Shown: positions 13,507-25,330, numbered from the stretch's first letter. The stretch is DNA of 64,000 bases from Dysidea avara (GCF_963678975.1 NC_089273.1:21780356-21844355); one strand, 5' to 3'. Numbers and translations are program-made. The notes: a model not told the origin generated them from the letters alone.

Positions 13507-15355
13507 GGTGGGGGGGGGACACATGCCCCTTATGGATCTGCCACTGGTACATCACATGCAGGGAACATACTGTTAATATGCAGTGGATATACCTTGTGAT
13601 GGAGGAGACAAGCACCAGTAAATTAAGCAAAATGTGGTCAGGCCTTATTAAGCAGGTAGTCACTAGTCATTTACACAAATTTGGGAAAAGCAGGTAACAT
13701 AGACGAGTTTCACTGTAAATCATAAAAAATGAACAGTATAATGTCCTTTAATTTCAAAAACAAAAAAAATAGCTATGGTGTATTGCATTTAGGTACAACA
13801 TTTTCTATGACTATATAAACACTTTGACTATGTGTATACTTCAATGAGAAGTTGATGTTTGAATTTAATACAAGACATGTTAGTGAGCAAAGATTAGATG
13901 AAGAATGGTGAACGGTGTTGCTGGTTCACTGTTGTTGATACTTCATGGTTGACACAAACATTAGGTCAAGAATACCCGCACTGGAGAAGTACTTTGTTGA
14001 ATATTATATACAAGAGCTCACATATTAGGAACATTTCTATTAAGATTTAATAATGGTAGGGATTAACTCCTGATATCACCAAGAGCTTGATTTCATAGTA
14101 GTGGTCATATGTGATAAAGTTATCATCTGACTATCATAGGTATCCAACTGGTGTAATGTACTACACCCTCAAATTGTGATTTGAAATTTAGTGAAGTAGA
14201 CATTCACCATTTTAAGTTGCCTTATTGTTTTAAAGGTAATACCATCATAAATTCACCTACAGTATACAAAGCATGACAGCCAATTTCACAAAAAGTTTCT
14301 GGATCATACATTATGTTTGTTAAGTGCGCAGTATGCTATTTAGATTACAGTAAATCTTATATTTATGGTGTTCTATGAAATGTATATTCTGGGACAGGTT
14401 TGATTTCAAAATTTTCATGTGTACAGTATCACCACACAATCCAGTGAGTGATTAGTATGGCATGTAATAAACATAATATTATGTAAAGTGTAATTATTAG
14501 GGATTTTAATTCTCTTCAAAATAGACATTGTGTGATGGTGTAATCACATTGTGTAAACCCAGCTGTTGACATCATCAGGTAAGCGATACAGTATAATAAT
14601 TCAATAAGCAACCAATGTATGCTGTGCAATTTGCATGTAGCTTCTGTGAAGTATTCTTTTTCAATGGCTCTAAAATATTAATTATTTGCTTTATTTTTGT
14701 TGTAAAAATAATTTTCATATGCAAAATTATATATGCAAAAATATTCTACATGCACAACATCTTAGAGATACTTAGCAAAATTTTCAAACATTTAACTTGC
14801 TGCCTCTAGTGCTGTTACACAATAGCTATTTGCTTTCAACTAAAACACAATAAGCATCAAAGAACATGTTATATGGATGCGAAAGATTTAGATACTCTAC
14901 TAGTCATGTAAATTACCTGTGTAAGTTAGGATACACTTTAACTACATACAATATGTTAGTTAGTTAACAACATACACTTTCTGCTACACGAAAATCTTTA
15001 TCATAACATTTTTATTATGACATTTATTTGGCGTGCATTCTCTTTCTACTCAGTTTACATACTGCACATGCAGTATTGATGATAGCTTAAAAAACTTTAG
15101 GAGTGTTGTTTACAACAGTGCATATTGGTAGTTCACACCCTGAAGCATGATATTAATGGTGCGGTAATATTATATATGAATAATTACTCACATGTGAAAT
15201 CATTTGTGTGTGTTATCCAGAAGATAAACGTTAGAGCAGTAAGGAACCCTATCAGAAACAATAGTACATACATCCATTAAACTGTAAGACCTAATGGTTG
15301 ATTATATATATACATGTTAAGGAAACACCATTATCATTGCTGATAACTAGTTACG
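12794..15355. other. Spacer upstream of the oxidase gene
   Basis: No supported gene. It holds two CTATTAGAG motifs (13380-13420), a GT/G-run low-complexity tract and AT-rich unique sequence. The oxidase promoter should lie at its left edge, but no element is clear. The bases just before the start codon (TCTTATATAG) could be a splice acceptor, so a 5' non-coding exon may exist farther up. Confidence 0.5.
13445..13520. repeat. GT-rich microsatellite passing into a long G run
   Basis: An alternating TG/CG stretch runs directly into a tract of G broken by one T. Open frames across it (13263-13697) are low-complexity artefacts. The G run could form G-quadruplex structures on the plus strand. Confidence 0.9.
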
Positions 15356-15551
15356 TATAGCCTAAATATTTTGAGGGGAACTTTGTCACTGATTTTTGGG
15401 GGTTACCAGCGAAAAATTTATCGTTGAAATATTTAGACATCCATAATTATAGTCTAGTACATTTTTGGAGTGTTTGTAAATCCGCGAAATTTTATTTTTA
15501 GCAACATTGCTCAACCTCCAAAAATTTGCCCCTCGAAATATTTAGGCTATA
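15356..15551. mobile_element. 196-bp MITE with TATAGCCTAAATATTT ends
   Basis: The left end TATAGCCTAAATATTTTGAG and the right end CGAAATATTTAGGCTATA are inverted copies; the internal GGGGTT and AACCTCC segments also pair. A shortened relative lies at 56766-56896. No coding capacity. Confidence 0.8.
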
Positions 15552-15591
15552 TGGTATATGTAGTTAGTGAAGCAGTACAATCAGGGGCGGA

Positions 15592-15942
15592 GGAAGTAGT
15601 TGATATGAAGGGGGGCTGGGCTGACCCAGACTTATGGAAATGATCTACATTGTCTCTGGTTTGGTAAGGTGAGACCAAAAAAAAAAAAAAAAGTCACAAC
15701 CAGCTGACAATAGCTGCCTACCTCACCAGCTACGAATTATACTGATAAACTACATAAAATCCTTACATAGCTCGCTACACACTGCTCTAATACTATGATT
15801 GCTTTATTAGAGTGACTGCTCTATTAGAGTATCTCGATCTTGATCACCGTTTTCAGCCCCACTCCAAGAAGCCGCAATTTCGCGTAACATCTTTCTGAGG
15901 GGGGCTTCAGCCCCTAGCCCCCCCCCCTTTCCGCCGCCTATG
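15592..15942. mobile_element. hAT-like MITE with CAGGGGCGGAGG ends
   Basis: The left end CAGGGGCGGAGGAAG matches the right end read inward (CATAGGCGGCGGAAA) at 11 of 15 positions. Flanks AGTACAAT (15584-15591) and AGTACAGT (15943-15950) agree at 7 of 8 bases, as expected for an 8-bp duplication. Inside are an A run, two CTATTAGAG motifs (15800-15835) and a G-rich/C-rich palindrome near the right end. Non-coding. Confidence 0.65.
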
Positions 15943-15965
15943 AGTACAGTACAATACTTTGTTAA

Positions 15966-16419
15966 GGCCCCTATTTGGTGATTATTAGTTTCTCATCCAC
16001 CGCCCGCATCCTTCTTAAGCTACCGCATGGTAAGCCATTATTTACTCTGCGCATGCTCAGAAGAACACGAGATACCAAACTGTTATAATTTTTGTTGATG
16101 AACGCTACAATGCACTATATATCACCAGGAGAACTGTTGTTTTCCTTAGCAAATTGCTGCAGTGCCAGTTGCAATCGTGCTCTATCGACTTCATCAAAGC
16201 AGGCTTTCAGCTGACTGTCGAAAAACAGTTGGCGATCACAAAAAGTAGAATCAGCTGGTGAAGGAAATGTTTGTAGTAAGAAAGAAGGACAGTTTGGATA
16301 AGGTCTGTACATCAGTGTGTTAATATTATAAAATAATGGCATAATGGTAATACCCTCCCGGCCGCATCATAATAATTAGAAAGGCTGGATGAGAAACTAA
16401 TAATCACCGAATAGGGGCC
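15966..16419. mobile_element. PIF/Harbinger-like MITE, TAA target duplication
   Basis: The ends GGCCCCTATTTGGTGATTAT and, read inward from the right, GGCCCCTATTCGGTGATTAT continue in near identity through TAGTTTCTCATCC. TAA flanks both sides (15963-15965, 16420-16422), the 3-bp duplication typical of Harbinger elements. A 75-codon minus-strand frame inside (16115-16342) is not recognisable as a transposase. A decayed relative of the left end is visible near 19412-19462 (AAGGCCACTCC, then CCACCACCCGCATC). Confidence 0.8.
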
Positions 16420-16422
16420 TAA

Positions 16423-17961
16423 TGGCTACAAGTTAAGGCCAGAAATGATATAAATATTTCACCATGCAGTAAGGGCCTACCTCACTAAAAGATTTCACCT
16501 TACCTGTTTTGACAACTCATACACTATCAATGTTGCACCACTATTGTCTTCATTATGTGGTCCCAATGCTATCTAACAAAGTTTGGCTCTAAAAAGCTTT
16601 CCATATTAAGGGATTAGCAGCTAATCTCAAAGGTGAAGGCAATTCCTATGGAAAAAGAGGCTTTTACTTTACAAGAAGCCGAAAAGCGCATACTTTTGCC
16701 TTCTTGAAAATGGTGTATGATTAGCGTTAAATTGTTATCCATTTACAGGTTTAAGTGTGATAATTCACCTAAAATTCACACCAGTGCAATGTACCTTCAA
16801 AAGCAGATTCCTGTTGGGTAATTTTTTTGGAGGTAGCTGTTTGATTGGAGAACCCCAACTCAGATCCATACATAACAACTTCACATTTTTTAGGTAATGG
16901 AAATTGATTAATTAAAAGGTGGTGCATGTATATAGCTAGGCCTATAGGAGTCGTTTCACTGGTTTCTGTAAATCAATCAGCTTTTTAATATTATTATTAC
17001 TAAAGCTTTACAGTGACCAGTACTGAAGATTTTTGACAACAACTTCTGCTGCAGCCTTTGGATTACCTATCCTATATAACCTAATATCAAAAACTAAGCT
17101 AGTTACCAAAAAGAAAGTTAGCTATAGGGTAGTCTGACCCAAAATCACTTAATACAACAATATTTACCTAAGTTATCAAATCTGTTCTCTTTACACGAAA
17201 TCACCTAATATTGCTCTTCCAACACTATCAAGTATATTAGCTAAACACCTCTAAAAATAATTATCATTTTGGAGTTTATCTGCTGATGTTTTATTATTAT
17301 TGTTGACAGCTTTACAATGACCATTCACAGATTTCAGATAGCTATATAGCTAGTATATATCTAGCTACAAATTAAAGGCCTGGAATGGTAAGATATAACT
17401 GTGAGGGTGATTTTTATCATGACTTCATGATTATAGAGGCTTTCAGAATGAATCCCAAAACATCAACTATAACTATAGCTATTATACTATCTGCTAGCTT
17501 CCCCTTTTTTAATGGTGTGGATCTGAACTTGTTTGTGCCCCTCCCCTTGCTGCCCCTAGCAGTAGTGTTTATTCTAGAATTTCCCCTTTGGGGGGAATCA
17601 GGAATTTGGGGGGTGACCAGGTGAGTCTATAATAGTTATACATCTAGTTGTCCAAGTTTACGTAATATTTGCCAAACTGGTTAATCATTTAAGACTGTGT
17701 CATTGAGTGTTGATTTTGATTTATTTTTGTGATTGCATGGGTGAAACCAGATTCTATGGTTGGTAGAACTTGATGTATCTGTGTTGTAATAGGACAACCA
17801 TCCATTTGCACCTATTGTATGGAATTATTCCATTGGTAGTGCACTGTGTAGATTGCATTTAATCTGTTGAATAAACAATCTGTGTGAAATCACTGAGATA
17901 TTGTATTGGCCATACTTGTATTATACCACAAAGCAATATAGCAAATTAAAAGATCTGCATA
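16423..17961. other. Spacer in transposon belt
   Basis: AT-rich sequence with no gene or clear repeat. The 79-codon plus frame at 17385-17624 lacks any recognisable domain. Confidence 0.55.
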
Positions 17962-18212
17962 TGTGACTGGGCCTGTGAAAATAGGGCATGTGGGCACATG
18001 ATTTTTACCTACTTTTTCAAAGTTTCATCACTCATAACGTTTTCTACCATTATGCTATGACAATGTAATTTTCAGCACTTAATCAGCATTTAATTGGCGT
18101 TATAATATAAGTTACAGAATGCACATATTCTATTCCAATACTGAGATATTATCTGCAACATGATGGGATGTAGTTTGTGCCCACATGCCCTGTTTTCGCA
18201 GGCCTGGTCACA
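17962..18212. mobile_element. MITE family A, copy 1
   Basis: The termini are TGTGACTGGGCCTGTGAAAA and, read inward from the right, TGTGACCAGGCCTGCGAAAA; the similarity continues through GGGCATGTGGGCACA. It is flanked by TA. About 250 bp, non-coding. Other copies are at 20951-21578 and 24606-24836. Confidence 0.85.
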
Positions 18213-18580
18213 TATGTAGGTGGATGTATTGCAAGAAAACTTACACTATTTGAAATTGAATATTCATGGGAAGGAATTTCTTTATTATCAGGCTTGCTGA
18301 GATTAGCTAAATCTGGGGATACTTTTGTTGGCTGTACATGCCATTTTGAAAGTAACTACATAGCTTAGAATATTTTACAAAATTACACTTGGACAATTTT
18401 GAGAGCTAAGCATGCATGCTACTTAGAAAACTGGGTAAACTTGGCCTCTCAGATATAGCCATCACTATATGTAAGAACTTTTGTTAGTCATATATGTAGC
18501 TAGCTACCCTATAGGAGACTTTTATAAATTAAATGATTTGATTCTGAACCTGAGAGCATTTAAGGTTGTATTTGCACTTC

Positions 18581-19337
18581 TTAAGGTTACGGGATAGCTA
18601 CTGAGCGACTGTCAAACAAAAAATTTATTATGTAACTAAGGCGGGCTTGGTGTTGTTGTGTTGTGTATCAGCTGGTAACAGGCTTAAATTGTTGGGAGAA
18701 TCATAACGTGCTGACTGAAGGTACAAGAAAACACACATAACAGTACAAGATAACATAGAAACATCACACTTAGCAACTGGCGCACCTGTAAGTGCATGCG
18801 TAGTTTTGCTGACTAATGGCGATATTTTCCTGAACCAAAAATCAGGACTGTCAAACTCTAGTCTGGTTGTTAACATTTTGTATAAACAGACTACTAGTTT
18901 GGCTTCTTGTCTAGGTCCTGACGGAGCCTTTTGTTAGAAATAATGTTTCTAGTGCTTATGATATCAATTAAAAACGAGATTAAAAAATAAATTTTGTGAC
19001 CACAGTGTCTTGCTTTAGGCCATATTGTAGTCATATTTCAGCAACTATATACATTATTCACAAATCCTCTTGTCAGTCCCTCACAAGTGATGTTCTTCAA
19101 ATCTTAGAATTGTTAGTAAGTTCTCATGGCTCTTCATTGGTCTGATTTTTGGTTCATAGTTTTCACTAATTGGCATGGGGACAACTCATGTTTCCATAAC
19201 AACATTTGAATTTCATGTCGATTAATGAGAAGAATGCATAAATATTTGATAACAATGCATTAAGAAAAATCAAACCCCTAATCATGAAAAATGATTGATA
19301 GTGTACATGTGGGGTTTACAGTATCCTGTAACCTTAA
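18581..19337. mobile_element. Candidate element bounded by TTAA
   Basis: The left end TTAAGGTTACGGGATA and the right end TATCCTGTAACCTTAA are inverted with one mismatch, and both include TTAA, the target site of piggyBac-type elements. The interior of about 750 bp shows no transposase. The 16-base match alone could be chance, so the call is tentative. Confidence 0.4.
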
Positions 19338-19842
19338 TCTGGGAAATTTTTGCATATTTAGTGCTCTGAGGTTTAGACTGAGAGCATTTTTAATAAGTTT
19401 TGTGTGCCAATTTAAGGCCACTCCAAATAAATTCTCTGTTTCCCGTCCACCACCCGCATCTGGTTACTGCCAGCTCTAAATTATTCCATTATTTCGTATT
19501 CTTTTATTGTTTTCCGGTTATTCTTGCATACTGACAGACTCAGTAAAAGCTATCTTGAAACAGTGTCAACTCACGTGTCAGCAGTGCTAACACGTCGGCA
19601 CAGACTTCACGTTTGTGTTATTTTGCAACTTAACTTGAAAGGAAAGAACAAGTTTAAGCATACTTTCATGCAGCTTTTTATGGTTGTGCTAGGCAAATAA
19701 TGGCTTGATATAATGGAAATGGACCGCCCGCCCGACCAATTTTAGGGGGTGAGTCTGAGATTTTAGGTGAGATTTTAGGGGGGGAAGCCTTACCCCTCCC
19801 CCAACAGCCCTAGAATAACCACTTTCTGGCAGTCTCGTGTAA
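19338..19842. other. Spacer before nested elements
   Basis: It holds the decayed Harbinger-like end near 19412-19462 and repeats of GATTTTAGG near 19740-19780. No gene. Confidence 0.5.
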
Positions 19843-20683
19843 TGCACCTATCAATGTAATCCCCGACTACCACTAATACGGGCTGAAGTGGGGGAGGGTG
19901 GGGAGTTGCATCACTGAAAATTACAATTCCCCACCTACTCAGTGGGGAAGTACTAGCGATGCAAACTCTCGACCTACAACTCCCGGTAATACTGGGGCTA
20001 GGAGGGGATTTGTGCGGCTGTGTGGCATTATGCACTTGTCAATTTCATGCCCCACCCCCCACCCCCGGGAAGGGTGGGGGAATACAGAGGATTTGACAAA
20101 TCGTGGTGTCAAATTCCCCACTACTGGGGCAAAATCGGCTGTCAAATCCCCACCCCCATTAGTAGGGGATTTGACAACACCTCAAGGATGACTAAGCGCA
20201 TAATTCATGCATGCAACTAGTAATAAACCTGCCCTGTAGCTAGCTAGTAAAATTATAGCAAGTGCGATTTATTGTTTATAAATGCAACTGACTACCGAAA
20301 CCGAATTGGACAACTGTCAATTGCCCCAGGGGTGGGGACAAGAAGCAATGTCAAATCCCCACCTGGGGTGTGGGGACGCCCGGGGTGTGGGGACGCCCGG
20401 GGTGTGGGGACGCCCGGGGTGGGGGGGTGGGGCATGAAATTGACAAGTGCATTAGTCTAGTGATGAGTTAGTTCGAGTGGATTCTAGTATTAAAGTAATA
20501 ACTAGCACCCGAGACACTCCTTCCAAACTGAAAGCACAAACCTTTGCTGTCTGAGTGAATTTCTTTACAAATCCCCACTATCTGATGTCGGGGAAATTTA
20601 GCGATCAATTCCCCCACCATCCCCAACCTTCCCCCACCCTCAGCCCGTATTAGTGGTAGTCGGGCATTACATTGATAGGTGCA
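19843..20683. mobile_element. MITE family C, host of a nested element
   Basis: The ends are inverted: TGCACCTATCAATGTAATCC at left, and TGCACCTATCAATGTAATGC read inward from the right. Both continue with CCGACTACCACTAATACGGG. TAA flanks each side (19840-19842, 20684-20686). The element is split by family B at 20031-20451. Without that insert it is about 420 bp. The TAA duplication suggests a Harbinger-type source. Non-coding. Confidence 0.85.
20031..20451. mobile_element. MITE family B, copy 1, inserted in family C
   Basis: The termini TGCACTTGTCAATTTCATGC are exact inverted copies, flanked by TTA (20028-20030, 20452-20454). The interior is a series of short palindromes built from AAATCCCC and GGGGATTT. 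Near the right end the 18-base unit GGGGTGTGGGGACGCCCG is repeated three times, against once in copy 2. Confidence 0.9.
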
Positions 20684-20708
20684 TAACCGCATCGATTTTT
20701 CTCTGCAT

Positions 20709-20762
20709 GGCGCTTGTCGATTATAATTCACGGGTGCTTATAACTTCCAATCGATAAGCGCC
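20709..20762. repeat. Hairpin element F, copy 1
   Basis: The arms GGCGCTTGTCGATTATAA and TTCCAATCGATAAGCGCC pair imperfectly. It is preceded by TTTTTCTCTGCAT and followed by GCGAGACTAG; both contexts recur at copy 2 (22024-22092). Confidence 0.65.
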
Positions 20763-20950
20763 GCGCGCAGTGCAATCTGCGAGACTAGGGGCATCCAGTC
20801 AAGGGTTGGATTACTTTTGTGAACTATTTTTCTGTTATTAAATATGCATTTTATTTCATACAAATAAACAAAAATAAATGTTACCATATATGACTAGCTA
20901 CGAAACTCTCTGCCAGAAGAAACAGTTAATTCTCCTGACTTATGTTCATT

Positions 20951-21578
20951 TGTGACTGGGCCTGTGAAAAAAAGGCATGCAGGCACATAAAATTTGCTTA
21001 CTTTTTCAAACTTTCACCACTCATAACTGTTTATGCACTTGTCATGCCCCACTCCGGGGGGTGGGGGAATACAGGGGATTTGACAAATCGTGGTGTCAAA
21101 TTCCCCACTACTGGGGCAAAATCAGCTGTCAAATCCCCACTATGTTCCAACCCCATAGTAGGGGATTTGACAACACCTCAAGGATGACTAAGCGGCGTAT
21201 ATTTCATGCATGCAACTAGTAATAAACCTGCCCTGTAGCTAGTAAAATTATAGCAAGTGTGATTTTATTGTTTTGCAACTACCGATAATCTATCAGTAAA
21301 TTGGACAACTGCCAATTGCCCCAGGGGTGGGAACAAGAAGCAATGTCAAATCCCCACCTAGGGTGTGGGGACGCCCAGGGGTGGGGGGTGGGCATCAAGT
21401 GCTTTATTCCATCATGATATGGCCATAGAATCTTCAGCATCACTTAAAAATTTAATTGGCTTTATAGCACAAGTACAGAATGCAAATAGTTTACTCCAAT
21501 ATGGAGATATGACCTTTTGTGTGATGGAGTGTAGTTTAATTTGTGCCCACATGCCCTGTTTTCGCAGGCCCAGTCACA
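20951..21578. mobile_element. MITE family A, copy 2, interrupted by family B
   Basis: The termini TGTGACTGGGCCTGTGAAAA and TGTGACTGGGCCTGCGAAAA (right end read inward) are intact. The interior aligns with copies 1 and 3 up to ACTCATAACTG, is interrupted at 21034-21403 by family B, then resumes. Insertion of B is therefore the later event. Confidence 0.88.
21034..21403. mobile_element. MITE family B, copy 2, inserted in family A
   Basis: It matches copy 1 over most of its length (for example GATTTGACAAATCGTGGTGT and ACCTCAAGGATGACTAAGCG). Its ends are TGCACTTGTCATGCCCC and GGGCATCAAGTGCT, and TTA flanks both sides (21031-21033, 21404-21406). It is shorter because it has one GGGGTGTGGGGACGCCC-type unit instead of three. 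Confidence 0.88.
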
Positions 21579-21662
21579 TTTATTAACTGATTAAGTGTAT
21601 GTTAACTTGATATATGCATTACACTCATATTAATTTGAGCCTTGATAACAAAATTAATTAAA

Positions 21663-21860
21663 TTGACAAAACCAGGCTTCCACACACATCCTGCTTTGTG
21701 AATTTAATACTCAAAGTAGGAGTATATGCTATCACTTTCAACGTTTCACCTGTTATTGCTCAATACAATGAAAAAATTGTGCACATAACAGCCTGAGTGG
21801 TCAATTTACATGTGGTTAAATTCAAAGAACTGGATGTGTGTGAAAGTCAGGTTTTGTCAA
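21663..21860. mobile_element. MITE family D, copy 1
   Basis: The ends TTGACAAAACCAGGCTTCCA and, read inward from the right, TTGACAAAACCTGACTTTCA are followed by CACACATCC on both sides. About 200 bp, non-coding. Relatives lie at 42601-42824 and 46692-46960. Confidence 0.8.
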
Positions 21861-22023
21861 ATTTGGTCACAATTATTAAGGAATCAAGACATGTGCACGC
21901 CAATGTGTTAAGGTATATAATATCTATGGCAGTGCAGCTCAAGATGCATGCACATAGGTGGCTTTACTAAATGAGACAAGTTTGCTACTAAAATTCCTGG
22001 TGTCACATGGCCAAACTGCATGG

Positions 22024-22092
22024 CACTTATTGATTGGAAATTATAAGCTACTGCTATGAAAATAGGCATTTATAATTTCCAATCAATAAGTG
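22024..22092. repeat. Hairpin element F, copy 2
   Basis: The left arm CACTTATTGATTGGAAATTA pairs with TAATTTCCAATCAATAAGTG on the right across a loop of about 20 bases. It is followed by GTGCAGAGAAAAA and later GCGAGACTAG, the same context as copy 1. Confidence 0.75.
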
Positions 22093-22261
22093 TAGTGCAG
22101 AGAAAAAGCAGGTGGTCTGGCCACGCGAGACTAGAAAATTCCCTCCACCTTCCGGCAGTAGTCTGAGCTCAAAATTTGAGCATAATCACTCCCCAAAAGA
22201 GCTAGGAATTTTAAGTAAAGTCATGATGCAGATTTTAATATCTCATATGCCTGTCATGTGA

Positions 22262-22502
22262 AAACTGGACCCCTACTTTTGTTCCCCTCAGCCTGACTAT
22301 TTAATTTGTTGAAATATTTTGGACTCCCTGGTCCAAATATAACATTTGGCCCCCTACTGAATTAAGGGGGAACTGATTTGGACCCCTTCTGAATTTAGGG
22401 GGAACCAATATTTCAGATAATTTACTGAACTATTTGGACCAGAGACTGATATGAAATATTTGGACACCCAGTCCACTTTTTCTGAAAGTATGTTTGGACC
22501 CA
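22262..22502. repeat. Degenerate TTTGGACC-rich repeat
   Basis: Variants of TTTGGACC and its complement GGTCCAAA recur at irregular spacing, along with two AATT(T)AGGGGGAAC segments. It may be a decayed palindromic element. No coding potential. Confidence 0.4.
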
Positions 22503-22766
22503 GTCATTCTTCTTTTAGCTAGCTATATTTTAGCAGATGGTAACAAAGTTGAATGTTTACATATCAAGTTTGAGAGAGCTGCGACCATTCTAACCATCTG
22601 GATTGAATGATTTATGGTTAACCAGCCCTCGATCTGCCAATCGGCAACCTTGCCAGAAGAGTGCACTAAATAGACAAAACCACATAGCTAGCTAACAAGT
22701 ACAAAACTCCATGCACAGATGGGATGGGTACAAAACAAATTTATCATTAAAAGCAGCAATAAAGCT

Positions 22767-23088
22767 TTAATTGTTATTAGGTAAACCATTCCACCATTGT
22801 GAGGCCTTGTATACACCCGTATATCGGATATGTCTCTGTAAAAATGTTAGATGGTACCTAGGAAGATCAACATAGAAGAGGCATGTTCCAGTATCACGAT
22901 GGTGATGCCTGCCAAACAGAATAGGTGTATGTATGTAGTGGTATACACAGCATGCCGCAATTAATGAAGCTGGAGGTGCACAGTGATACTGTAATTTTAC
23001 CAAAAACAATCCAATGATAGTGAATGACATAAGGAATTCTACTGCAGACTTCTGAGACATGGTGGTCCCAGTATAAATTTATGATCAA
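22767..23088 (-). mobile_element. LINE C-terminal fragment, decayed
   Basis: The minus-strand frame 23060-22767 ends with YTGVYKASQWWNGLPNNN, which resembles the closing Y-x-x-x-x-x-x-x-W-N-x-L-P segment of LINE ORF2 proteins, as in the LINE at 5918-6977. No RT catalytic motif is present. The call rests on a short motif. Confidence 0.35.
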
Positions 23089-23299
23089 ACACTAACATGG
23101 AACAACTTTCATGTCAGTACAGCATTATTCACAATAATAAGAGGTATCTGGCTATGATTAGATGCCCTAAACTGTGATATTGAGAAATTCAATTCCATTC
23201 TACCATCTATGGCCAACTGATTTAGAAGCTTAAGCTATGAGTTCATTAGCAGCTTCTTCAGGGGTGTGTCCAAGGGTGGTGTCATCATTCATCAGCATA

Positions 23300-23623
23300 T
23301 TGGAGTAGCAGAAATTTCCAGAACAGTGAGGATCTCATTAAATGTAATTGTTACAAGATTATGGTTCGTCTTATCATTGAATATGCTGCACCCCCACACC
23401 TTGTTGAATATAAACAAGCTAGAATCAATCCAGAGAACTGCTGTTAGATTTTGCTTTAATGAGTTTTCAAGATATTCAAGTGCTACTAACATGCCTTCCT
23501 TAATTTACCATTGTTACAGGCAGGAGCAACCCTTAAGAGCGATTTCTGTAAAGAATGAACTTTTGCAGATACACATTTTGAGAAGCTGGTGTGTTACGGA
23601 TAAAACAATTGAGTGTCATTTAC

Positions 23624-23628
<5 letters not shown>
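23300..23628 (+). mobile_element. LINE RT thumb fragment with a frameshift
   Basis: One frame reads VRLIIEYAAPPHLVE, equivalent to the LLPILEYCDVVW block of the LINE at 5918. After a shift of frame near 23405 it continues as NINKLESIQRTAVRF and SRYSSATNMPSL, the typical segment that follows in CR1/Jockey-like ORF2 proteins. Too damaged to be active; the CA repeat follows at once. Confidence 0.6.

Positions 23629-23680
<52 letters not shown>
23627..23680. repeat. (CA)n microsatellite
   Basis: About 27 uninterrupted CA units directly after the LINE fragment. Confidence 0.98.
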
Positions 23681-23681
<1 letters not shown>

Positions 23682-23739
23682 TAAACATTTATATAGCTTC
23701 AATCACACATGTCATTGTCCACTCTAAGGCTGTCACGTA

Positions 23740-25330
23740 GGAACACCTGTTATGACTGACGTTGTGCGATGTCTCTCCCTTACTAAATGTTTCTAATATT
23801 TGTTACAACTCAATGTTTGTAATGCTTATGGTGACTGAATGTTTGTAGTGTTGCTTGCAATACAGTACATGCTGATGAATTACACGGTTTATACTGCATT
23901 GTCATGTAGGAACATATGTTGAGACTGACATTGTGAACTCTCTACTAAATGTTTATGATGCTTGTTACTACTCAATGTTTGTAAAGCTTGTGGCAACCGA
24001 CACAGCTAAAATAGTGTTTCAATACTACCTATACAAATTCCGTCTTTAGTCAGTATTGAAACAACTAATTCAAAAAGTCCCTATAATGAGAGAAAATGGA
24101 CCACAAATTTATAAATGACTCCAATGCTATTCAGTATTGGGGCCTGTGATCTGATTTTGTCTAAGCATAGATAAAATTAGTTCCAACACCAATACATAGA
24201 TGGAATAAATACAGGCAGTATTTGTATATGAGTTATGCTGTGCGAATGTTTGTGATACATGTTGGTGAATTACACGGGTCATGCTGCATTACATTGTTGG
24301 AGTGTTAGTACTTTTGAAATGTTCGATGTCGGTAATATATATATATTATATAGGTCAAGTGCACATCCCGAAAGTTACACACCCATACATACAGCACACA
24401 ATTGATCCTTGTGTTATATCAAGAGTGCTATAATTGCACATAACTGCATTGATTACCTGCATATTCATGTTCACCATATACATTATCATTCCTTGTCATT
24501 AGAACAGAGGTTGAGTGTTAATATTTCAAACTAAAGGTCATTATAATAATGACAAGGAATTTACAGAATCCACTGTCATTGTAGAAATAGTAGAGCATGC
24601 ATATGTGTGACTGGGCCTGTGAAAACAGGGCAGGTGGACACATGATTTTTCCTACTTATAAAACTTCATAACTTTTTATACAATTCAGCTGTGGCATTGA
24701 AATATTTAGCCCTTAGTAAGCATTTAATTGGCTTTATAATGCAAGTTACAGGATGCAAATATTCTGTTCCAGTACTGAGATATGTGATGGGGTGTAGTTT
24801 GTGCCCACATGCCCTGTTTTCGCAGGCTCAGTCACATATGTCAAACTGAAATTGCTTGCTCTGAATTACTACACAGAATTATACAAGTTGTGGTTCATTA
24901 ATAATTGTTCATTGTGTGTCATTAACTGTTTACAACAACTTTGGGGGAAATTGAGTGCAAAAAGCTGTGTCTAAAATCTGTTTAGACTGAATGGTGTGTG
25001 TTATCACTAAATTCTGTTTTCAATGTTCTGATTGTTGTGCCTAAATGTTTGGAATTTCATTGCAAGTGAAGGTCAACAATGTTTGTTACAACAGCATTTT
25101 TGTGATGGTGTTATTGTTACGGCTAAACATTGTATGTTGTAACGGCTAAACATTTGTGATATTTGTTTCGATTAAATGTTTGTAATGTTTGTTGCGACTA
25201 TATGTCTGTAATGTTTGTTGACGACTAAGTGCTTGTAACGTTACTCATGTGTGGTGTCCATGACTTGCAAGAGGTTGCAGTCCAGCATATGCTATGGTGT
25301 AATGTCGGGTGTTAGCAATGTTTGGCATTG
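23740..25330. repeat. Degenerate tandem repeat, about 25-30 bp unit
   Basis: Variants of CTAAATGTTTGTAATGTTTG recur many times (clear runs at 23775-23860, 23935-23995 and 25130-25245) with intervening TGTTGCGACTA-like segments. A family A MITE sits inside at 24606-24836. No gene. The array is old and irregular. Confidence 0.6.
24606..24836. mobile_element. MITE family A, copy 3
   Basis: The ends TGTGACTGGGCCTGTGAAAA and TGTGACTGAGCCTGCGAAAA (right end read inward) match copies 1 and 2. The interior is uninterrupted, showing the empty state of the site that holds family B in copy 2. Confidence 0.88.

Noticed and set aside
13425-13697. Gly/Val/Cys-rich open frames
   Set aside because: They cross the GT and G-run tract and are low-complexity artefacts.
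19898-21219. Pro/Gly-rich open frames in the nested elements
   Set aside because: They follow G-run and C-run palindromes of the MITEs and appear on both strands.
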